In this document: positions 4,541 to 9,368 of the stretch, in pieces | Layout: every line of letters starts with the position of its first letter | Numbering within the stretch: the first letter of the stretch is position 1 | Origin: JBCBZH01 sp039815415 | Lineage (GTDB): Bacteria > Bacteroidota > Rhodothermia > Rhodothermales > Rubricoccaceae | Assembly (NCBI GenBank): GCA_039815415.1 | Contig: JBCBZH010000169.1 | Coordinates: forward strand, 1-9,368 | DNA length: 9,368 nucleotides | Reading direction: 5' to 3' | Position numbers and translations under genes: made by a program | Notes under the pieces: generated by a model | Seen by the model: only the letters and a program-made list of their open reading frames with translations | What the model was told of the DNA's origin: nothing | Databases searched by the model: none

Positions 4541-6856
4541 ATGACGCCCACGTTCGTCCTCGCCATGCTCATCAAGGGGCTGCTTGTCCTGAGCATCGCC
4601 CTTGGTCTGAGTCTTCTGTTCCGGCGGGCGTCCGCCGCAGTCCGCCACGGCGTCTGGGTTGCTGCGTTCGTAGCACTTCTGGCTCTCCCGGTTCTCGAAG
4701 CGATGGGCCCGAAGTGGTCGATTCCCATGGGACACGCCCCGAGCGTCATCGAAGGGGTGCTCGCTCCCACTCCAGCGGTTCCTCCTGTCCCCCCTGTTCC
4801 TGCACTTCTCCCAGATGCCAGTGTTCTGGCGCTCGAGCGTCATGCGGCGGAAGTCGAACGTCATGCTGCAGAGATGGAACGTCAGGCCGAACGTCTCGCG
4901 GCGCAGGCCGCACGTGAGGTCCAGATGGAAATCCACCTCATGGAACGCCAGCTCGAGCAGGCCGTCATCGCGAATCGTGCGGTTCAGCTTTCCGGAGGAA
5001 GTGGAGCCAGCATCGTGCTGGCATCGGCTCCGGCATCCGTCGTCCAGACGGTTCGCTCGGTGCCACGCGAGGTCGTGCTGGCGATTCTCTGGTTCTGGGG
5101 TCTCGGAGCGCTGGCTGTCGGGTTGATGTGGGCAACAGCCTATGCCGCGGCGGCACGAGCCGTCCGGCTCGGCACTCCCGAAACCAACGAGGACCGACTG
5201 GAGACGTGGGAACGCATTCGGCTACTAAGCGGCGTGACGCGCCCCGTTCGCTTGCTTCGCTCGCCTGCACTCGACGTCCCTATCGCATGGGGCTGGGGCG
5301 ATGCGGCCGTGGTGCTCCCCGAGTCCGCCGACGGCTGGGACGATGACCGCATGGAAGCGGTGCTGCTCCACGAACTGGCGCACGTCATTCGGGGCGATGC
5401 CTTCAGCCAGCTCATCGCACAAATCGCGCTGGTGCTGCACTGGGCCAACCCGCTGGCGTGGCTCGCCTACCGCAACTTCCTGCTGGAACGCGAGCACGCC
5501 TGCGACGACGTGGTCCTGGAACATGGCGCCCGTCCCTCCACCTACGCAGATCACCTCGTCCAGGTCGCCCGGGACCTGCGGCGGCGCTCCGCTGCCCTTG
5601 CTGCCGTGGCTCCTATGGCCCGGCATTCCAACCTTGAAGGCCGGGTTCGCTCGATCCTGGATCCGGCCCAGAAACGGGCAACGCTCAGTCGCACGGCGGG
5701 CGCGACGCTGATGCTTCTGCTGTGTGCGCTTGCCATGCCCGTTGCGGCGCTTCAGCCCATCGCCTCCTCTGACGACTGCGATCCGTGTGAGGTGGCCCCC
5801 GTGGTGGCAGAGCCGGTGACTGCGGCCATCGCACCCATCGCACCGCCTACTCCAGCTCCAGCTGCGGTTCCAGAGCCAGACCCGCTCGCACTCGAAATCG
5901 AGGAGGCCGTTGCAGCTGTAGATGCCATCGAGCTGGCGATGCAAAGCCCGCTCGCCTATCCGCTGGACCTGCGGTTGGCGCTCGATACGATTCCGCGCTT
6001 TGAGGATGTCATCCGTCCGGCCCTGGAAGGCGCTCTGAACGCCATCGAGGCCATGCGGGATTCAGAGCGGCGCGGCAACGTCACCCTCTCCGATGACGAC
6101 TGGGAAGAGATGGAAGAGGAGATCCGGGAGGCCATTGAAGATGCTCGCGAGAACTACGACGAGGCGATTCAGGAAGCCATCGACGATGCCCTGGATGGGC
6201 TCGACGACGACGCCTGGGAAGTCTCGTGGTCCGACCAGCCCGATGGCGCCCAGGTGAGCGGATACACATCAGAGGCAGCCCTCCGACGTGCCCGGCAGGA
6301 TGTGGAGCACGCACAGCGAGATGCTCAGCGTGCCCTGGAAGAGGCTCAGCGGTCCATCCAGCACCAGCTCCGCGATGCGGAACACCATCGCCGCATTCGG
6401 CAGCGAAACCAGCAGCGCGCCGCTGAAGACCGGGCACGCATGGAACAGCACGTCCGTGCAGAAGCCCGGGCTCGCACACGGAACAACGTCCGCGTGGACC
6501 GCCGCTCCAATGGGCAGGGATACAGCTACTCCTACAGCGTTTCGGACGACGGTTCGGTGACGGTTCAATCGTCGAACGCCTCTGGCTGGGCCTCCGGCCT
6601 TGACGGCCTCGATCATGGCCTTGACAACATCGAGCGCTCCCTGTCCCAACTAGAGCACGGCAGCGCCCACCCGAGCGCGCTTGCCGGGCTCAGCGCAGGT
6701 CTCTCTGGCATCCGCAACGGGCTGGTGAGCATTTCGGGTGCTGCGCAGACCTGGGACGGAAGCAGCGCTGACAAGCGCGCCGTCAAGGAGCGAGTCCAGA
6801 GCACCCGCGACCGGCTCGACGCCCTCCAGGAGCGCCTCGACGACTGCAACGACTAG
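4541..6856 (+). CDS. M56 (BlaR1-like) membrane metalloprotease with non-PBP sensor region
   Basis: The 771-residue protein has the BlaR1/MecR1 plan. TM1 (about 4-27) and TM2 (35-55) are followed by an outer loop (57-175) with a Pro-rich stretch and a coiled coil (97-145). TM3 (178-204) leads to a cytoplasmic zinc protease domain, and TM4 lies at 384-404. Zinc and catalytic residues are H277-E278-x-x-H281 (HELAH) and E318 in 'EREHACDD'. H277 to E318 is 41 residues, the same as H201 to E242 as I recall it for staphylococcal BlaR1. The outer C-terminal part (405-771) lacks the SxxK/KTG motifs of a penicillin-binding sensor. It has a CDPC pair (C413/C416), a Pro/Ala linker (418-448), acidic and Arg/Gln-rich coiled-coil segments (450-555, 578-648), a Tyr/Ser-rich patch (658-682) and a final helical region. 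The family role is to sense a signal outside and inactivate the BlaI repressor; the signal here is unknown. No Shine-Dalgarno is seen. Confidence 0.9.
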   Translation: MTPTFVLAMLIKGLLVLSIALGLSLLFRRASAAVRHGVWVAAFVALLALPVLEAMGPKWSIPMGHAPSVIEGVLAPTPAVPPVPPVPALLPDASVLALERHAAEVERHAAEMERQAERLAAQAAREVQMEIHLMERQLEQAVIANRAVQLSGGSGASIVLASAPASVVQTVRSVPREVVLAILWFWGLGALAVGLMWATAYAAAARAVRLGTPETNEDRLETWERIRLLSGVTRPVRLLRSPALDVPIAWGWGDAAVVLPESADGWDDDRMEAVLLHELAHVIRGDAFSQLIAQIALVLHWANPLAWLAYRNFLLEREHACDDVVLEHGARPSTYADHLVQVARDLRRRSAALAAVAPMARHSNLEGRVRSILDPAQKRATLSRTAGATLMLLLCALAMPVAALQPIASSDDCDPCEVAPVVAEPVTAAIAPIAPPTPAPAAVPEPDPLALEIEEAVAAVDAIELAMQSPLAYPLDLRLALDTIPRFEDVIRPALEGALNAIEAMRDSERRGNVTLSDDDWEEMEEEIREAIEDARENYDEAIQEAIDDALDGLDDDAWEVSWSDQPDGAQVSGYTSEAALRRARQDVEHAQRDAQRALEEAQRSIQHQLRDAEHHRRIRQRNQQRAAEDRARMEQHVRAEARARTRNNVRVDRRSNGQGYSYSYSVSDDGSVTVQSSNASGWASGLDGLDHGLDNIERSLSQLEHGSAHPSALAGLSAGLSGIRNGLVSISGAAQTWDGSSADKRAVKERVQSTRDRLDALQERLDDCND
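4835..4897 (+). repeat. Three tandem 21-nt repeats encoding a heptad coiled coil
   Basis: Three in-frame 21-nt units (4835-4855, 4856-4876, 4877-4897) encode ERHAAEV, ERHAAEM and ERQAERL at residues 99-119 of the M56 protein. They form the core of a coiled coil in the outer loop between TM2 and TM3. The units differ mostly at third codon positions, so the protein repeat appears to be kept by selection. Confidence 0.75.
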
Positions 6857-6938
6857 ACCGAGACCCCGCCAGCTCGACCCTCGTTTTCTCGCGCTTTCGC
6901 CTGATCTGGTGGGAGCCCAACCACACCTCTGCCCTTCC

Positions 6939-7799
6939 ATGAAGCTCTCCTCCTCGCTGCTGCTGCTGGCCCTCGTCGCCAGCCTGACCACCGCCTGTAC
7001 CTCTCGCGCCGCCTCGCACTCGGCCTCTGTAGCCTCACCAGCATCGGTCTCCGACCCATGCGAGCGCATCGGTGATCCTGACTCGAACCGGGCCCGCATC
7101 TGCGAAACCCGGACGCTCACCCTGGATGCTCGCGACCTCGTGCTAGATGCCTCCACCAATGGCGGCGTCAAGGTGACATCGTGGGACCGGGACGAAATCG
7201 AGGTCGTCGCCATCATCCAGGCCTCTGCCCCAACGGAAAGCGAGGCTCGCCAGCTCGTAGACGCGACGCGTGTGGAAACCCGAGGCACCGTCCGCGCCGT
7301 CAGCCCCGAACCCGAGACCCGGAATGGGCGAAACCAGAGCTGGGTCTCCACCAGCTTCGAGGTTCGCGTTCCCCGGTCTACAGACCTCGATCTGAAGGCT
7401 CTCAACGGCGGCATCCGCGTGGAAGGCGTGCAAGGCGAGATCCGTGCGGAAACCATCAATGGCGGCATCGCCATCGACAAGGCGGCCGGAGATGTCCGCG
7501 CTCGCACCACCAACGGCGGCGTCTCCGTCGGGCTGGCGGGCAACGCGTGGGAGGGCTCGGGGCTCGACGTCGAAACCGTCAACGGTGGCATCTCCATCTC
7601 GATTCCAGCGGACTACTCCGCAGACCTCACCGCCTCCACTGAGATGGGCCGGATCTCGGCTGACGGGCTGACGACGCGCGGACGCCATGAGCGTGGACAG
7701 TGGACTGGAGAAACGATTGAGGGCGAAATCGGTCAAGGAGGAGCCCCCATCCGGGCAATCACGACCAACGGCGGTGTATCGATCCGACGAGGCCGCTAA
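6939..7799 (+). CDS. DUF4097-like NGG-repeat lipoprotein
   Basis: The 286-residue protein starts with Lys2 and a hydrophobic run ending Leu-Thr-Thr-Ala-Cys20, a lipoprotein-type signal that is not quite canonical at -3. From about residue 57 it is beta-rich with repeated Asn-Gly-Gly-(Ile/Val) turns at 74, 156, 174, 192, 215 and 277. The 156/174/192 copies are exactly 18 residues apart. This is the look of DUF4097 (putative adhesin) proteins, which are predicted to form a right-handed beta-helix-like stack. Family function is poorly known, but members are often encoded beside regulators of envelope stress. Cys41 and Cys55 could form a disulfide after export. It lies 82 bp after the M56 gene on the same strand with no clear terminator between, so co-transcription is likely. 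The ATG at 6939 is chosen because the signal peptide starts there; the frame is open further upstream, into the end of the M56 gene. Confidence 0.75.
   Translation: MKLSSSLLLLALVASLTTACTSRAASHSASVASPASVSDPCERIGDPDSNRARICETRTLTLDARDLVLDASTNGGVKVTSWDRDEIEVVAIIQASAPTESEARQLVDATRVETRGTVRAVSPEPETRNGRNQSWVSTSFEVRVPRSTDLDLKALNGGIRVEGVQGEIRAETINGGIAIDKAAGDVRARTTNGGVSVGLAGNAWEGSGLDVETVNGGISISIPADYSADLTASTEMGRISADGLTTRGRHERGQWTGETIEGEIGQGGAPIRAITTNGGVSIRRGR
7404..7565 (+). repeat. 54-nt periodic NGG repeat in the lipoprotein gene
   Basis: Asn-Gly-Gly codons start at 7404, 7458 and 7512, an exact 54-nt (18-residue) period. Less regular copies start at 7158, 7581 and 7767. The DNA between them is diverged; conservation is of the turn motif and the following Ile or Val. 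Confidence 0.65.
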
Positions 7800-7809
7800 T
7801 TTTTTAGCG
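7794..7809. repeat. Perfect palindrome over the lipoprotein stop codon
   Basis: CGCTAATTTTTTAGCG has two exact 6-bp arms (7794-7799, 7804-7809) around TTTT and contains the TAA stop codon. It could form a small hairpin that slows or ends transcription, but no T-run follows the stem, so it is a weak terminator candidate. A second inverted repeat, CAGTCG (7821-7826) with CGACTG (7844-7849), lies just downstream. The 77-bp gap to the next gene therefore holds two possible hairpins. Confidence 0.4.
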
Positions 7810-7869
7810 CATGCCTGTAACAGTCGGGTCGATCATTCCGTTACGACTGCACTGCTCGTCTCCACCCAC

Positions 7870-7876
7870 GGAAGGA
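7870..7876 (+). promoter_or_regulatory. Purine-rich ribosome-binding-like site before the DUF5916 gene
   Basis: GGAAGGA directly abuts the ATG at 7877. It is the only Shine-Dalgarno-like sequence I see before a start in this window, though its spacing to the ATG is very short. Together with the signal peptide that begins at 7877 it favours this start over an in-frame ATG at 7811. Confidence 0.35.
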
Positions 7877-9319
7877 ATGGCCCGATTGTCACTGCTCGCG
7901 CTCGCCCTTTGTTTTTCTCTGCCCCTCGCGGCGCAGCCTGTACAAAGCCAGGATCCATCTCCTCCCTCTCCACCGGTCCCCTCGGCGGTCATCTCTGGAA
8001 CCGAGCTGGCAGCCACGGCAGTGGACGTCGGAGCCATTCGCCTCGATGGCGTACTCGACGAGCGGGACTGGCAGGACGCTCCCGTCGCCAGCAACTTCGT
8101 CCAGATGCGGCCCTCCGCTGGCGATCCGGCGTCGGAGCGAACGGAGGCACGCGTGCTCTACGACGACAAGGCCGTGTACGTGGGCATGATGCTCTATGAC
8201 AGCCAGCCCGACGAGATCAATCGCCAGCTCGGCCGTCGGGACAGCGGATTCGAAAGCGACTGGGCGATGGTCGCTATTGACTCCTACAATGACGACCGGA
8301 CGGCATTTGTCTTCCAGGTCAATGCTGCGGGTGTATTCAGCGACGCGCTTCTCTACGACGACGTCAACGACGACGACTCCTGGGACGCAGTATGGGACGC
8401 AGCCGTAAGCCAGAACAGCGAGGGCTGGGTCGCGGAGTTCCGCATTCCCCTGAGCCAGCTTCGGTTCTCATCTGCAGAAGGCGACCAGACGTGGGGGCTC
8501 GAGTTGGGCCGGCGGCACTTCCGCACCAGTGAAGAATCGTTCTGGGCGCCCCTCGACCCAGATGAGAACGGCGTGGTGAGCCAGTTCGGCTCACTGACGA
8601 GCCTGCGTGGCCTGAAAGCGCCGCGCAACCTGGAGATCCAGCCGTACATGGCTGCCAGCGTTACGCGGGCCCCAGATCCTTCGGCCGGGGCTGCCATCGC
8701 CAACCCGTACTACAGCCCCACAGATGCCGCACCGCGCGTGGGCGTGGACGTCAAGTACGGGCTGACGAGCGACTTGACACTGACCGCAACGGTAAACCCC
8801 GACTTCGGCCAGGTGGAAGCCGACCCAGCACAGGTCAACCTGGGCGGCTTCGAGCTGTCGTTCGACGAACGCCGCCCGTTCTTCATCGAAGGCCTGGACG
8901 TGTTCAACATGGAACCCCGGCGGTTCTTCAACAACAACAACCCGTCGCTGCTCTACACGCGGCGGATCGGGCGCGCTCCGCAGCGCTCCTCGTTTGTCCC
9001 CCAGTCTGCACACGATGCTGCCGGCGACAACGGCACCATCTATACCGACGCTCCGCAGAACAGCACCATTCTCGGCGCAGCCAAGCTCTCGGGGCGCGTC
9101 GGGCGGTTCTCCGTAGGCCTCCTGAACGCCACCACCGCTAGCGAGTACGGCCAGTTCCAAGCCTTCGACGGGAGTGGCCAAGTGGTGATGGATGATCGCG
9201 CGCTGGTGGAGCCGCTCACCAACTACCTCGTCGGGCGTACACGGGGCACCTTCGGGCGCACCATCGTTGGCGGCCTGCTGACCTCGGTGAGTCCTGCACG
9301 ATCGGCGCGCGCTGAATAA
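7877..9319 (+). CDS. DUF5916 family protein with CBM9-like domain, apparently truncated
   Basis: The reading frame gives 480 residues. A signal peptide occupies residues 1-20 (hydrophobic core, then 'LAAQ'). A CBM9-like beta-sandwich (about 50-240) follows, with 'IRLDGVLDERDWQDA', 'ARVLYDDKAVYVGM' and 'WVAEFRIPLSQLRF'. The DUF5916 part starts near 250 and has the family landmarks 'VNPDFGQVEADPAQVNL' (307-322), 'FDERRPFFIEG' (329-339), 'YTRRIGRAP' (360-368), 'TILGAAKLSGR' (397-407) and 'EPLTNYLVGR' (445-454). Family members are usually around 700-850 residues, and the missing part is the C-terminal outer-membrane-barrel-like region. The frame leaves family-like sequence after Val471 (codon 9287-9289) and stops 9 codons later. 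A frame offset by one base is open from 9291 to the window end. A frameshift, a sequencing error or a true truncation are all possible. The function is unknown; an outer-membrane, carbohydrate-binding role is a guess from the domain. Confidence 0.8.
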   Translation: MARLSLLALALCFSLPLAAQPVQSQDPSPPSPPVPSAVISGTELAATAVDVGAIRLDGVLDERDWQDAPVASNFVQMRPSAGDPASERTEARVLYDDKAVYVGMMLYDSQPDEINRQLGRRDSGFESDWAMVAIDSYNDDRTAFVFQVNAAGVFSDALLYDDVNDDDSWDAVWDAAVSQNSEGWVAEFRIPLSQLRFSSAEGDQTWGLELGRRHFRTSEESFWAPLDPDENGVVSQFGSLTSLRGLKAPRNLEIQPYMAASVTRAPDPSAGAAIANPYYSPTDAAPRVGVDVKYGLTSDLTLTATVNPDFGQVEADPAQVNLGGFELSFDERRPFFIEGLDVFNMEPRRFFNNNNPSLLYTRRIGRAPQRSSFVPQSAHDAAGDNGTIYTDAPQNSTILGAAKLSGRVGRFSVGLLNATTASEYGQFQAFDGSGQVVMDDRALVEPLTNYLVGRTRGTFGRTIVGGLLTSVSPARSARAE

Positions 9320-9368
9320 TCTCATTGGCCCACACCTTCGATCCATAAGGCCGCGTGCGCGCCAGTTC

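Noticed and set aside
5225..5944. 239-codon minus-strand open frame inside the M56 gene
   Set aside because: Antisense to the HELAH protease domain; product has no recognisable domain and fits a GC-driven shadow.
5753..6853. A beta-lactam sensor domain at the C-terminus of the M56 protein
   Set aside because: I looked for SxxK, SxN and KTG-type motifs in penicillin-binding order and found none; the region is charged and helical.
6650..7597. 315-codon minus-strand open frame opposite the M56 end and the lipoprotein
   Set aside because: Antisense to two well-supported genes; Ser/Arg-rich translation with no family features.
1..9368. tRNA, rRNA, CRISPR arrays, insertion sequences or integrase genes
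   Set aside because: No cloverleaf, repeat-spacer pattern, terminal inverted repeats or transposase motifs were seen on either strand.

Overview
The window is GC-rich, gene-dense bacterial chromosome with no mobile elements, RNA genes or CRISPR arrays that I can see. Several things point to a high-GC member of the Bacteroidota/Rhodothermota side of the tree (Rubrivirga/Rubricoccus/Salinibacter-like). Most starts lack a Shine-Dalgarno sequence. There is a BlaI repressor paired with an M56 (BlaR1-like) membrane protease, a DUF5916 outer-membrane-type protein with an N-terminal CBM9-like domain, and two small lipoproteins with N-terminal lipoboxes. The taxon is an inference from gene content, not a measured placement.

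Layout, left to right. Positions 1-333 hold nothing I can assign. A lipoprotein with Sel1-like helical repeats (334-1137, +) converges on an MscS-family channel (1216-2331, -) across a short spacer with two competing hairpins. The next gene on the minus strand (2460-3791) is a VKOR domain fused to a DsbA/thioredoxin-like domain, which makes disulfide bonds outside the cytoplasm. A short spacer with the most AT-rich stretch of the window (within 3921-3990) separates it from a divergent plus-strand group. That group is a BlaI/MecI-type repressor (4012-4392), a 771-residue M56 BlaR1-like metalloprotease (4541-6856), a DUF4097-like lipoprotein with an NGG repeat (6939-7799), and a DUF5916 protein (7877-9319) that looks cut short close to the window end.

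How they may work together. BlaI and the M56 protein form a repressor/membrane-protease signalling pair. The M56 protein has no penicillin-binding sensor domain. It carries instead a long, highly charged, helical extracytoplasmic region that begins with a CxxC pair just outside the fourth membrane helix. The divergent neighbour is a disulfide-forming enzyme and the downstream lipoprotein also has a possible cysteine pair. The most interesting hypothesis here is therefore an envelope or redox stress circuit built on BlaI-M56. A sigma70-like promoter with a small dyad over its -10 element lies before the repressor gene, and an 11-bp inverted repeat sequesters the start codon of the VKOR gene. 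These are sequence observations; the circuit itself is inference.
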